This document shows, one piece after another, positions 13,401 through 25,659 of a stretch of DNA of 64,000 bases. The translations under genes and the position numbers were made by a program. The stretch is from Diprion similis. Its lineage: Eukaryota > Arthropoda > Insecta > Hymenoptera > Diprionidae. Positions within the stretch are counted from its first letter, which is position 1. Each line of letters starts with the position of its first letter. The stretch is taken from NCBI RefSeq assembly GCF_021155765.1, contig NC_060110.1, forward strand, positions 2,914,001 to 2,978,000. Reading direction: 5' to 3'. Under the pieces are notes generated by a model that ran no database searches, was not told the DNA's origin, and worked only from the letters and a program-made list of their open reading frames with translations.

Positions 13401-15301
13401 TACGTTTTACTAACTTAAAATAGTTTTAGAGTACTTAGCTTAGTTTTAGCATGGACTGTACGGCTACACAGGACCCAAAATGGCATTTGCAGATTATTTC
13501 AACGTATAAATTTCATTTCATAATGGTAATAACAAATCAATTTGCATTGCAGATATAATGCCATTATTTAAAATTAAAAATATAATGATTATTTCCATTG
13601 ACATCTGGACAGCAGTATTTCAAATACATCAAATTGGAAACTCCAAGGCCAGTTTGAAATTTTCACTATTTTAGAACTTGAGATTTAAAAATTTGTCGTC
13701 AGTGAACATTTTACTCTGATTAATCTGCAAAATTGAAAATTTCGCAAAAGAGTAAGGATCGGTTAAAATCGAAATTTGGGTAATTGGACAGAATAATGAA
13801 TTATAAACCAGTGACACTATAGACGTGTTATGGAATGTGTGATATGCACCCTCTGTGAATGTCTCCTACTGGCTTGCAGACTCAGACCAGGAAGATCATA
13901 CTCCAGCCCCAGCACGTCACAACATCAGAAAACCTTTAGGTAAGCGTATGTAATCTCCATTAGAATTTTTTTTTCTACCGATACTCGACTTGTATTTACA
14001 AAACTAATACAACAAAACTTATTTGTGTCATTCTTTGTTATTATAGAGTAGTACGTGATAATGTAGATACTGTTCAAAAAAAAAGAAAGAAAATTATAAT
14101 TAAAATGCTTGCATAATTTATTGGAATGCTACATGAAGTTGTATACCTAACAAAATAACGAAGAATTTTCACACCCTTAGAGACTGGTCTTAGAAACTAC
14201 TCAAAGATTACCATACTAAAGATCCATTAAAATGCGAATTATTGGAAAATATGACTTGTTTATCATTGCAGATCGATTTTAACCATATGATGAAATCACG
14301 TATTACCTCTATAGTCCACACAATTTTTTTTATGTTACACGAACTGAGATTTCTGGAAAGATTGTCTTTATTCGTGACTGAATTTTAGCCAATAGCTATG
14401 GGTAATACATAATGTTGGTGGTAATCTCTTTCATAACTGTATTGCAGTGACGAGAATAATGTTAAAGTTTTTCAAAATGTTTACCTTCATATTGTTCATT
14501 CGTGTTCCAAAGTTTATATACTAACACGTGTATGCTGACATAAATAAATCAAATCTTTTTCTAGTTTTCTTAGATTACATTCATGTACCCTTTGCATCTT
14601 TACTAATGTTGTCTGCACTGTATTGGACCAAGAATATTATAACGTTAATGAATAATCAAAATCTTTCCTCATATTTCGAATTGCATAATACTCATTATAG
14701 TTATTTGCCTTAATTACTTTTCAGTTATATATTGAATACCTAAATTACCCAATTTTTGTCCATTTCAATAAGAGTCGATACTTTTAAAGAATTGCATTTC
14801 TCGTGAACAAATTGATGATTTAATAAAATAGTTAATATATACGTAATAACTCAATCAATTGAAACAAACCAATCGACTCCAAATTTCAACGATTTTTTAT
14901 GACAAAATAATTGTACAAAAACTGATTCATCTTCAAAAGTAAAATTTCTCAAAGATTGCAATTGATTGATTAACTTTGATTCCTTGGACCAAATATATTG
15001 CCAGCAAGCTGCATGTATTTCTGTCAATATGTCAATAGATTTCGAGGCCGGTGAGGACGGTGATGACAGTAGTGGCGGAGGCAACTCTTGGCGTGAAGAA
15101 TTACAACGTCGTTATGAACAAGAAAACGATTTTTTGGCTGAGCTACGCGCTCGCAATACTAACGCATCTCAAACTCCATCAGCAACACCATCTAGTGAAC
15201 AAGAACAAGAAAGGGGTGAAAGGGAAGAAGCAGAGGGAGAAAAACAAGATGAAAGTGAATCAAACTGGGAAGAAGCAGTAAAGAGATGGGTTAATCGATA
15301 A
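4491..15301 (+). CDS. Dyb: dystrobrevin, dystrophin-complex adaptor
   Basis: This is a cytoplasmic scaffold of the dystrophin-glycoprotein complex that binds dystrophin and syntrophins at the membrane. I place 16 coding exons: 4491-4686, 5045-5261, 5346-5428, 5530-5681, 5777-5885, 5981-6147, 6327-6454, 6637-6735, 7011-7098, 7383-7421, 8104-8222, 8872-9037, 9376-9653, 11982-12127, 13880-13939 and 15039-15301. They join in frame to 769 codons. Seen: [13 protein letters not shown] followed by [10 protein letters not shown] opens the EF-hand-like region (residues about 30-250). A ZZ zinc finger follows at about 253-310 (CDAC, CQKC, CQDC, HNNDH). A coiled coil with LRQRKDELE and [12 protein letters not shown] lies at about 427-521, then a Pro/Ser-rich linker (522-613), the family motif [11 protein letters not shown], and an acidic tail ending WVNR. 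An in-frame TAG at 4476 limits the start to ATG 4491 or ATG 4518; the latter has a slightly better context. The acceptor at 8103 is the weakest junction. Confidence 0.93.
7383..7421 (+). other. Dyb: 39-nt symmetric microexon of dystrobrevin
   Basis: A 39-base open segment encoding [13 protein letters not shown] is flanked by a good acceptor (TTGTTTCAACAG) and donor (GTAAGT). Both flanking introns are phase 0, so the exon can be included or skipped without breaking the frame. It sits between the conserved [10 protein letters not shown] exon and the coiled-coil exons, in a segment that is variable in the family. It is a candidate cassette exon. Confidence 0.6.
8393..8416 (+). repeat. poly(A) homopolymer run in dystrobrevin intron
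   Basis: An uninterrupted A-run of roughly 24 bases lies in the intron between the exons ending at 8222 and starting at 8872. It could be a simple homopolymer or the tail remnant of a retroposed sequence. I see no retroelement body or target-site duplication upstream, so I call it a homopolymer. Confidence 0.7.
9654..11981 (+). other. largest dystrobrevin intron, no content recognised
   Basis: This 2.3 kb intron separates the exon ending GGDVR from the exon carrying [12 protein letters not shown] see no coding exon, RNA gene or clear mobile element in it. A short stretch near 10486 resembles the outer end of a Tigger/pogo-type DNA transposon, but I found no matching inverted partner. Confidence 0.6.
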
Positions 15302-15376
15302 ACAGTTTGAAACGAATGTAAGAATCTTCACAAAAATACCGCAAAAGATGTGAACTGAAGACGAGTGTTGATTTTG

Positions 15377-15382
15377 AATAAA
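15377..15382 (+). terminator. Dyb: poly(A) signal of dystrobrevin
   Basis: A canonical AATAAA lies 76 bases after the dystrobrevin stop codon. It is followed by TG-rich sequence and is the likely cleavage/polyadenylation signal for the gene. Confidence 0.65.
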
Positions 15383-18028
15383 TAACGAGTTCTCTGCAAC
15401 TCGTTCACCGCTGCTATATAGGGATTATTGTAACTACTCATAACGGTATTACTTTAACTCAAGACTAGATCAAGAAACATATTCATTTTTTTGTTTCTGC
15501 TCATATTTACAATATTTGAAAATGTAAGGGAATTCTCACTCCTACAGCATATTTCATAATTATCATTATTGAAATAGTTACTTTTCTGTAATTCGATTAT
15601 TTTTGCAAATTTATTTGACTCTAGAGGCATGTTATTCAATGTGTCGAATAATTAGCTTCTCAATACCTTATTACAACATTACTACATCGGCATTCTCACA
15701 TTGAATCATCACGGCAAATGCAGTGTATCCCTTTTACGGATATTCCGTAAAACGTAAATAATCAAAAAGCCATACAGATAACAATTGTTCATAATTATTA
15801 TAACTTCTACTGAATTCAATTTTGTAAAAAGGCAAAAAATAGTCTGCTCATACGTGTGCAATTCAACTGACCAAACTCGACATAGATCACTAGATGAACG
15901 GTAGTTTTCCATTGCAAACATTTCAATAAGTCTCTTATAAATTCGAGACAACCAATAATGTAGCATTGATTTAAGATAATTTTGTGTCAAAATATGTGGT
16001 CAATGTCCGGCTTTTTTTCGTCATATATACGTTTGTCAAATTCGAAAAATGCTATGGCAATTCCAAAGGCGATTTTTAACATCGTTGAAAACCTCGGGCG
16101 GTGTTAATCTTTTATTAATGATACTCTTCGCAATACCTAAGAAAAATAGTGATCTGCGCATTAAGTGATTAGCAATGTATTTCTTGAAAGCATAAATATT
16201 GGAAATCCAGTTTCAACTGATTCTGATCATTCTGCTATTCATGCTTTTGCAGTTTACAAAAAGCTAACTGTGCCGTCCTACTTCAAAGGCAGTGAAACTG
16301 TTGACTCAGTTTGCTACTGACAGTGAGCTGCTTAATGCATTTTAATCGCTGTAAAATAATACAGGTTGATTCCAATAAGCGAGATTTGAAAATCTTTGAA
16401 ATTTTCTTGTTCTCCCATATTAAAATCTTTTCCTTTACCAGAGGGAAAATTCATTTTCTACTATAATGCTAGAGAACCATTACAAAATTTTAAACATATC
16501 CTTTTCTAAACAATCTCATGATATTCCCAAGTTTTCCAGGACTGTGGCCTTTCTGGCTGTTTTGTAATACATCGTCCAGTGCGCTCTTTATTCTTAATCA
16601 CATTTATTCTCGGTAGTCTTATTGCATGCATACAGAACTAATACAGTGCATTTTAAAGATTAGCATTTCACATAATCATCTGTCTGATGTCTTGGTATTA
16701 AAGTTAAATAGCATTTCCTAGGTGTAGGATAAATAAATGTGGTATTAGCATATGTGACAAAATTAGCGTTATGTTCATAACATTATTGTTACTTTAATAT
16801 TAAGTTAAAGTCTCAAACATTTAACACAGTTATAGAATAATCTAGAAATAGAAAAACGAATATTGTTGAAATTGAGAAATGTTACGATAGTTTCTGTTTT
16901 ACCATTTCACTCATTGAACAGGGCCTGTATACACAGTGGAATCTCAAACTGTGTATGTGTGCCTAACTAACATACGATGATAAGTCATATCTAACTAAAA
17001 GTTTTTCTGGATACATACAGTTTTGTTGTGAAACATTGAAAATCGTAGAAAAGGTGACGAATAAGGACTTCTATTGCTCGTGGTTCATTCGCGGAGTCCA
17101 CTTAGGCAAAGGCATGTAGTTTTCTCTTTCGAGATTAAAAACTTAATCTTTAATTGCGGAGATTGTTGTGTGACTCAGGATTATAGCTTATTATATATTG
17201 GCATTGTACATAAACGTTAAATAACAAATTATTGTATGACTTGACATGAGTTTTTATGAGTATATAGGCAGCGCACAAAAAATCACTAATATATTTATAT
17301 AACACCAGAAACGATACATTTTCTGATGTAACACAAATGATGTGACATTCATCAACTACTTGTACGTTGAGCATAAAATAATTTATTTTAGTTCCTATAG
17401 CAATTTATCATACATTCCACAATTGAATAAACCACAAAAACGATACTATTGTTACAAACTACTGGATTTTGTAATATTTGAAACTTGAAATAGGATATTA
17501 GTCTTACAAAATATTTCATGTGTATATATAATTTCGAATCTTTGATTTTGTCAATATACATATAGATTCACTGTATGAAAATTATGTAGCTGCTATTTGA
17601 AACGAAGTACTTAATGAAAATAAATAAAACAGAATCAATGTCCAGATGTATATAGTTTACGAAAAATCTAAAATTACACAACTGGCTACCGTTATACTTT
17701 GAATTTCAGAAAGCGATATCTCTAATTTCTATCGTCTGTACGTAACAAGGCGTATTGAGGAACGAAAAAGGTACAATGATTGTGAATTGAAATTACATCG
17801 TGTCACCAAACGAGGACACTGGCACCATCGTATGATGCACCGAAGCCACTTCACACATTGCGAGAAAATGCTACAGAAGAAACTGCTTTCAGAGCACACT
17901 GGTCCCCACCGAATATGTCAGAAATCAAGTCGAAACAAGCAAGTGTTAAAAATCCTAAAGTGTGATGTTTCCTACGAATTTATTTTACTCTCTCAGAATA
18001 TATTTATCATTTTTAAATTAATTTTATA
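15383..18028. other. geneless stretch between dystrobrevin and KIFBP
   Basis: AT-rich intergenic sequence with no supported gene. Short open frames on both strands give low-complexity or unrecognisable translations. The last few hundred bases (from about 17700) probably hold the KIFBP promoter and an untranslated exon, because a clear acceptor (ATTTTATAG) ends at 18029, just before the KIFBP start codon. A short basic open frame at 17787-18029 runs into that acceptor; I take it as untranslated leader or intron. Confidence 0.55.
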
Positions 18029-18065
18029 GGAGCAAAACGAGAAACGTGGTATATATATTACAATA

Positions 18066-20462
18066 ATGGAGGAAAGTCAGACTTCAATGAAATCCAATTT
18101 TGAATTTCTGCACGAGCAGTTTCAGCACATAAAAAAGTTCCAAAAGGTTGAAGATTGTAGTGATAAAAACGACCTTTCTGTCAATCTGTCTGAGGAAATG
18201 AAAAATGCAATTGAGCCTTTAATTGAGATGATTAATAGTATGATGATTCCGGACAGTCCCATGAGCTTACGACTGTTGGCAATGAAGACAACTCTCTCTT
18301 ATGAACAATCAAAAATACTTATGAATCTGAATGAAGAAAAAGCTGCCGAAAAAGTTTTGGACGATGTGTTAGACAGTATAAAAAATGTGATGTTCAAACC
18401 AGAAATAATATTCCTGACGTTGAGAATAATAAATCACTATTCATATTTGCTTTCAAAGCAAGAGGAGTTTGAGAAACCCAAACAACTCTTGGAGTTGGCA
18501 GAGTCTACTTATAAAAGTTTAAAAAAACAGAATTCTCATATAAAGTTTTACACCAGCGATGATCTCTTTTCGCCTGATACTGCCATACACCCTACTTCGA
18601 ATTCTAGTAACAAGTTGGAGCGTTTAGTTACAAATAATTTACAGATGCTTGGTTACATTTATAACAAAAAGGGGCTATATGACAAATTTGCTGAATATCA
18701 TCATGAGGTACTTCGAAGACAACTTGAAATGAATGACGGAGATGTCACATTGTGGGCACTAAAGTCTGCTAGACTTGCCTCATACTTTCTCACCAAAAAT
18801 AGATTCAAGTACATTTGCTTTCACATCTCTCTTATTACAATTTAGCAGTCGTGAATTAAGAATCGAAAATTTTCAATACAATTTCGAAATTTTGTTTTGC
18901 TGATTCTGCTAGCATCATGAAGAAATCAGTATCTACCAAACACATTGCTGGTACTGTACGAGCAATGTAATTTAATTGCTATTCTTAGTACAAATAGGGT
19001 TGTTCTATCAAAATACACTTTGCAGTGACATGTTTATAATTCATATAACTGGTTTAGAGACGCAAGACATCATTTAGCTGCCGCAATATACATGCTCTAC
19101 AAGTATGAAAAGGAACTCAAAGCATTGAAATCATCTAACAGCACGATAATGAAGTAATCAAATTTAACTAAACAATTTTTTATTGGTTACCTAAATACAG
19201 TAAAATTATCTATCTTTGTGAGGTATTGCATTTAGTTACCAAGATACAATTTTCATTGCTAAATATAATCTTGCACATAAATTATGAATAATTTTGATAA
19301 ACATTATAGTACAGTATACTTATAGGTGGGAACAGTTACAGCGCAGATTTGCAGACATTGCCAAATGTTGGGTCAAATATGGTCTATTTTTATTCAGTGT
19401 TTCCAAAACGAGTATCGTATCTTCTTTATTGGATACAGAGCCAAATCAAATTTTGGAAAAACCCTGGTCCACCCCTTTCATAACCAGCAACGAATGTAAG
19501 CCATCAACATCAAAAGAAACAACAATGAAATATAGCTTTGAGAGCAATAACAAGGAAGTTCCAGTCACCCGAAGTTTCGAAGATATGGTTTATGAAAAAT
19601 CCCAAGTGACAGTTGCTGTCACAGACTCTATGTCGGAAACTTCACAAAGTTTGCTTGAAAATCTCCCTAAAGAAGAAACAATAACTACAGAAAAGACTGA
19701 CACCGAAGAATACCGAGGTATTCGATTTTTTAATCACGGTAATAGTTCTGCAGTGAAAAATTGCCTTCATCACTGTCATTCAACTTTGCAGGGCCATTTT
19801 TATTGTTTCCATCATTGGATATTGCTGAGTATGAGGAGCAAGTGACAGCTTCTCCTGTACAGACAGCAACGCAAGCTAGAGCACTTTTTTTGTACACACA
19901 CTCCTGGTTGAAAAGGGCCAAGGTATTTTATACTTTACAAGACCATCCCATGGACTACGTCAGTGTAATACTAGATCTTAGCGAACTCTACAAACACCTC
20001 ACATTTTACGAAGAAGATATTGAGAGGTAAATATCCCGATATTTAAAAAATTTTCCAAAAATACAATTGGTGATAATTATCGAGTGGAAATTCTGACCCA
20101 ATTATATTGGTAGTCAGTATGCCATACAAAAACTACGGGCTGATGCTCTAGAATCGCTTAGCGCTGTCCTCAGAGAAATGCGTCCGCAATGCTACATTGC
20201 AGTATCGGTCGAGCTCTTACGAGAACTGGCAGAAGTCCATTTAGAAATGATGGGCCTAAATTTGAAACGCATTTATGTTGCTCAAGAGGCTGCACCTGAG
20301 GCAAGTGACATGACTGTTCGTAAAATGGAAGCTCTTGCGGATATGCATTCCAAATTGGAGCAGTTCGGAGATAATGTTGGATGTAACATAGATCCTGTAG
20401 AATCGGGATTAATGCCTGTCTCTGACATGGCTGGTGATGTTTGTCAGTTTATCAATACGTAA
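18066..20462 (+). CDS. KIFBP: KIF-binding protein (KIF1BP family, TPR-like)
   Basis: Family role: binds the motor domains of a subset of kinesins and blocks their microtubule attachment; needed for axon growth and organelle transport. Coding exons are 18066-18808, 19058-19153, 19326-19717, 19792-20026 and 20114-20462; they join in frame to 604 aa (the human protein is about 620). Recognisable blocks include NNLQMLGYIYNKKGLYDKF with the conserved LKRQLE-type segment HEVLRRQLEMN, then WALKSARLASYFLTKNRF, DARHHLAAA, FADIAKCWVKYGLFL and LDLSELYKHLTFYEEDIE. The helical pairs are TPR-like. The exon 3 linker (residues about 315-410) is Ser/Thr-rich and not conserved. Translation after SDMTVRKMEALADMH no longer resembles the family, and the usual last helical repeats are missing. 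The stop TAA overlaps a potential GTAA donor at 20459, but the nearest acceptor downstream leads straight to a stop. The gene is tail to tail with DDX24, 245 bases between stops. Confidence 0.88.
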
Positions 20463-20613
20463 TTTAGCAAGCTGTATTTAGTTATTGAAGAAGAATTTAT
20501 ACACAAAAAATATGCACACCATCTATTCCAAAATCGATATTTTATTTGAAACGATTTTTTTTACTGTACAAACGCAAGACATATTCTCATATCTTGCGTG
20601 GTTAAATAAGCTC

Positions 20614-20619
20614 TTTATT
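20614..20619 (-). terminator. DDX24: poly(A) signal of DDX24
   Basis: TTTATT on the plus strand reads AATAAA on the minus strand, 89 bases beyond the DDX24 stop codon. A second copy lies at 20541-20546. Both are within about 150 bases of the KIFBP stop, so the two 3' untranslated regions probably overlap. Confidence 0.55.
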
Positions 20620-20707
20620 TCAGGGAAATCTGGTGAAAGTATTTTGTTTTGTCGAATCGTATTATCGTAAAAATTTAAAACTATTCCTTAAATTAAAATA
20701 CGCTAAT

Positions 20708-23700
20708 TTACTTTCTTTTTCTAGAAAATTTCACCTTCGAAACACGTTTTGGTTTTGGAATCCCAGGGGTGATTCTTTTATTTTTTTTCGGCTTTTCTTC
20801 AATAGCGTGTTTCATAACATCAACTGCTTTCTGTGCACCCTGATCCAGTTGAAATTCGATGCTAGAATCCAAGTATTTCCCAGAGAAACCCTTAGGGAAA
20901 AGTGGTTTGGTCAGTAAACTCTTTAGTTGACGTCTTCTAGCTTTGAGTTGCCTTTTTAAATCCGCGCTCTCTTGTACCTCCATTGTGGATTCTCTGGAAG
21001 AAAAGGAACGAAATCAAAATGAATTTACTAATCAATTCTACTAGTTGCTTGAGTATAGAATACTACACAAGTAATTCTTTCAGCTGGCCTATTATGCTGA
21101 AGTAACCAAATTTGGTACAGTTTATGGCCTTTTCCACTCATCTACCTATAATATTAAAGCTAAGTTAGTTACCGCATAAGTGAAAGACGAGAGGAGTTCT
21201 AAAATTTCTTAAATTATAATAAAGTAATAACATACTTATATTTTGCAAACTCAACTCTTTTAAAGTTTCTCCGGAATTGCAAAATAGTGATTTCTTTTTA
21301 ACGTTTCGTGATGTACACGCGACGAACTTTAAGTTCCTAACGGAAGGTAAAAAGTAGGCTGGACGATAGTGAGTATGATTGGAAAGGACCTCAGCATTTG
21401 CCAAACCAGCATTGTAAATTATCTATGACAATAATCTTAGATAGATGTAACTCATCTTTCATCTCAGAAAGATAATGTCAGTCATGTTCATCTTATATTT
21501 TCATTTTTGCAATCTGCAGGCATATTTTGTTAACCCAAAAATCATTTTTTCTCAGTGTATTAAGAATCTTCCGTTCTTTCGTTGTTTTTTATCATCTAAA
21601 TAAAAATGAGGATAATCTCGTCTTTTACAAATAATTGCATAAATTTTTATACATGAATAATTTCATTTTCATCTAGCCAATTAGAGTAGAATACTTTAAA
21701 AGGTATGTATCTTTGAGTAACTACTCTGATGTGTGATCATAACTTAAAAATTATTAGACTTTCTAATATACATAAGAAGATAAACATTTGCTCGATAATA
21801 ACTGAGCTCATAAACTCAACTCACAATTGATCCTCGTCAAGCACAAGGTCCATATCTTCAACTGCTTTATGCAGCCAACCCTTCTGGGCATTATCCCTTC
21901 TACACAACAATTCTAATCGGTCTATTTCTCGCGACAAGTTTACCCTTTCTTTCACAGCAATCAGAAGTCGGTCTACAACTGGAAAGGTGGGTATATCTTG
22001 AGCTGCAAAAGACAAAGAGATCAAATAATGCGACTACTCTTTTGAACATTACATCAAGCTGTTAGTGGCTATTTATATCAAGGACATTTAAATGCATATA
22101 AATGGAAAGTGGTGCTCACTTTTTCCGAGTGTTTTACAGAGTCTAGTGTAATATTGCATTTCTGATGGTTCCATCAACAAAATAGTGATGCCCTCCTTCT
22201 GTGCTCTGGCTGTTCTGCCACTTCTGTGTACATAGCCCTAAAGTAGATGCGCAGTTAAAATATAATTTAATAAACAACTATGAAGCGAAATTATGTGTAT
22301 GACAATCGTTTGTTCGGCTATGATATAAATTGGAAAAAATGCGAATTACTGATACGAATGTGAAAATCACTTGTTAAAGGCAATACACAAAATATGGTAC
22401 CTCAGATGTTCTTGGAACTTGATAGTGAATCACATGTTCTACATTAGGTATGTCTAAACCTCTGGCAGCGACATCGGTAGCTATTAAAACACCATTTTCA
22501 TTTGCCTGGAATCTAAAGATACATTGATATTTATCGAACTTTAACAAACAGGCTGTAGAATGCGGTATTCTCATTCCGTGTGTACAATTTGAATATACCT
22601 TTCGAGGTTCTTCAACCTTTGCCGTTGCTGCATACTAGCATGTAGCGGTAAAGGATTGCATTCTAAAATCTCCAATAGAGTCGCAAGCCTTCTGACGCAA
22701 CCAATACTGTTGCAAAACACCAAAGTTCTACCAGCATGTCTTTTCAGTAGATAATAAAGGTAGTAGTCTTTATGATCAATCGTGCATGCTATACGACATT
22801 CTGTCAAACTTGCAGCAGTTCCTATAAAATATGACAAGTTGCGTCACAATGTAAGGGGAATATGCAATTAAATTAATTGACCAAGTATTTACCAGATTGC
22901 TTAGTGACATCAACAACTTTAGGATTTGAAATGCCTATCATTTCAATAACTTTTTTCAACTTCTGTTCTGGTGTGAATTTTTGTATTTTATTTCGATGCT
23001 TATTCTTCTTCTTTGACAAATGCTGCGGAATATCATGAACCATGGTCAGTGTCGCGGAAAAAACGAATGATTGTCGCTTTTTCATCTTTTCACTGTTCAT
23101 GTTTATTTTCTCCAGAAGACTGTGTAACTCCTGAAAGTGTCCCCTTTCCACCATTCTATCTGTCTCATCAATAGCCAAAAATCTGAAACAAAAAAAAAGA
23201 ACTGCCATGTTATTGATTCTCATTAGAGAAACTAGAAACAGTTTTTGTTCAATGGAACTCATAACAAAGGAGAAACTTAATTACTTGACATCGTCAACTT
23301 GATTAAGGTGCGTGTTGCCTTCTTGAATCAATTCCCACAATCGACCTGGTGTAGCAACAACTATTTCTGGTGATTTGCTCAGAATTCTCTCCTGCTTAAC
23401 AGCAGCCATGCCTCCCACGACGACGGCAATCTTGAAGCGAAATTTTTGTAAGGTATAAAAGAAGAAAAGTACCTTATACAATTTCTTTACCAACACTTAC
23501 TCTGATCCCAGTGTATTTTGCAGCCTTGACAAGATGGTTTTTAACTTGAATGGCCAGCTCCCTGGTTGGTGTTAGAATTAAAGCGTACAGGGGCTTCTTT
23601 GGAAAGCCGTGTGAGTCATTAATCATAATATTATCAATTGCTCTGACACAACCGATACCTTCCGCGTTTAACATTTCATTCCCAATAATTTCTTCTCTTT

Positions 23701-25659
23701 CTTCAAAATCTGATTCTTGTTCGTTATCTTCTTCACTTTCTCTTTGAATGAAGTCTTCTTCTAACAAACAAGTTATATTATAAATACATAGTTTAAAATA
23801 TAAGCGCACCAAAGCCAAGTACTATTTTATTTTTATTTTATTATATTCCCGTATAGTTTATTCTCTGCAATGATTCCATTTATTTTTTTAAATGATCATA
23901 TTTTTGTGTTAGTTACATTAAAAAAGTTGTGAAAATTGGATGAAAAATCGTTTTTCAATTCATATACATACTGTTGAATAAAGCAAACCTCAATCAAATT
24001 GAATAATTGGTTGTTGAGACATAAATTTCTAGCATACATTTTTAGCATACTGCTTGAGCACATTCTATTTAATTAAAAAGACGGTTGAAATAATCATCGC
24101 CGTTAACAGTTTTCTACTTGGAGTATGTAGTCTCCAATTTATATTTAAAAATTTCTCTCGTGTTATTCAAACGCAATTGATTCTGAGTAGCCAACAAACC
24201 AATGGCATTATTCCTAAATGTGCAGCAATTTTGAAAAATTCAAATGTAATATTCCACGAAATTTCTTGATTCAAGTAAATTCTTCGTCATTTCAAAAGAA
24301 GCCATTGAACTTGGATTCACCGCTTTTGTCAATGTGTAGAAACGATTACAAGTCAGGGACTTTGTGATAACAAAAATACATAACTCTGTGGATGAAATTA
24401 ATCAGAGAGAATTACAAACCAGAATCTGAATCCTCTTCATTTGACGATTCAGCCCTAGAGTGTATATCTTCATCATCTTCATTTTCTGACTCTTTTAATT
24501 CACTTGGGTCCTGATCACCTGTTTCAGATGAATTGTTGCTTTCGTTTATTTCATCTACCTCTTTTCTCTGAGCCTCCAGAATACCATTCAAAATTGGTAA
24601 ACCAAAAGCCAAAGTTTTTCCACTTCCTGTTTCAGCGGCACCTAAAATATCTCTCCTTCCCAAAATTGCTGGAGCCAAAGTCAGAGCCTGGATTGGTGTT
24701 GGAGCTTGAAAACCTTGGTCAGCTAAAGCTTTTACCAATATTTCAGGCACACCCAGAGAAGTCCATGAATATACGTTTATATCTGATTTTAGATTGCCCG
24801 GATTTACAAGGATTTCATCCTCTGCGTCAACTTTAGGCTCGTTTTTATCCAAATTAGATTCGCTATCAGATCCAATACCAGACTCTTCTTCAATAATATC
24901 AGGCTGCTTTACACCACGTTTGTCTCTGAGTGTTTGCTTCTTCTTCTTCGGCTTTACCTTTTCTCTTTTTACAGCTGCTCCAAGTCTTTTCTTCTGAGCT
25001 GAATGCTCGTTTTCCTCGTCATCGTCAATCTGGTCATTGAGATCCTGAGCCTTTTTCTTCTTCTTACCCTTGTTTGTTAAACATCATACAATTTGCATGT
25101 CATTGATATTGAAGAAAATTGGCAGAGGTATTGGTTATTTTCTACAACGTTATTGACTACACTTCAGAAACCAATCAACTAAAACTACGCTGTAAGCGGA
25201 TTTACCCTTCGAACACTGCCAAAGTTTGTTTTTATCATCCAGATATGACAAAGTTCACTAATTACTCTACATTTTTGAAATTCCTTTCAATCCCTTTAAT
25301 ATCCTTAACAAGTATAGTCTGTTATCGGTAGTGATTCGACTCTCGAAAGAAGAAGAGTTTGGAAGTGTTGCTCTATTAAATAGCAGAGTTATCTTGATAT
25401 TTAATATTGATACCACTGTTCGGTGAAAGGTGAAGTATTATAAATATGTATTGAAAATCATTTTAATATGCAGGAGACCATTTACCTTGTCCGATTTGTC
25501 ATCGGAGCGAGTTGCTTTTCGTTTTTTGGTTCCTTTTTCGAGACTGTAGTCCGTTAATTCTTCAATTCCGATTAGGCCGTCGATACCTTCGGCCAAAAAT
25601 GCACCCTCCAATTTTAACGGTTTCCACGTGTTAGATTTATCTTTTTTAATCTTCCCCAT
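20708..25659 (-). CDS. DDX24: ATP-dependent RNA helicase DDX24 (Mak5 orthologue)
   Basis: Nucleolar DEAD-box helicase; the yeast orthologue Mak5 acts in 60S ribosomal subunit assembly. Ten exons, read downward: 25659-25486, 25068-24420, 23760-23501, 23430-23285, 23182-22893, 22821-22599, 22512-22401, 22237-22120, 22002-21825 and 20993-20708. They join in frame to 811 aa (human about 859). Seen: Lys-rich N-terminus, Q-motif region [14 protein letters not shown]...PTPIQ (about 159-185), Walker [10 protein letters not shown] (about 202-210), a long acidic insert (about 225-310) typical of this subfamily, [19 protein letters not shown], motif II DETD (about 415-418) where most of the superfamily has [39 protein letters not shown] (about 622-630), and a basic tail ending [21 protein letters not shown] gives the start. 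The gene is divergent from GPN1. Confidence 0.94.
23964..24030 (+). repeat. dispersed repeat copy A (in DDX24 intron 2)
   Basis: About 65 bases here match 27292-27355 at roughly 80 percent by eye, with the shared core AATTGGTTGTTGAGA. Both copies lie in introns of different genes about 3.3 kb apart and have the same orientation. They are probably fragments of one old interspersed repeat. No coding capacity or termini are visible. Confidence 0.55.

Noticed and set aside
16934..16957. Small inverted repeat ACACAGT...ACTGTGT between dystrobrevin and KIFBP
   Set aside because: A 7-base stem is expected by chance in a region this size, and nothing else supports an RNA or regulatory element.
17787..18029. 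80-codon basic open frame upstream of KIFBP
   Set aside because: It has no recognisable similarity, runs into the splice acceptor before the KIFBP start, and looks like leader or intron sequence.
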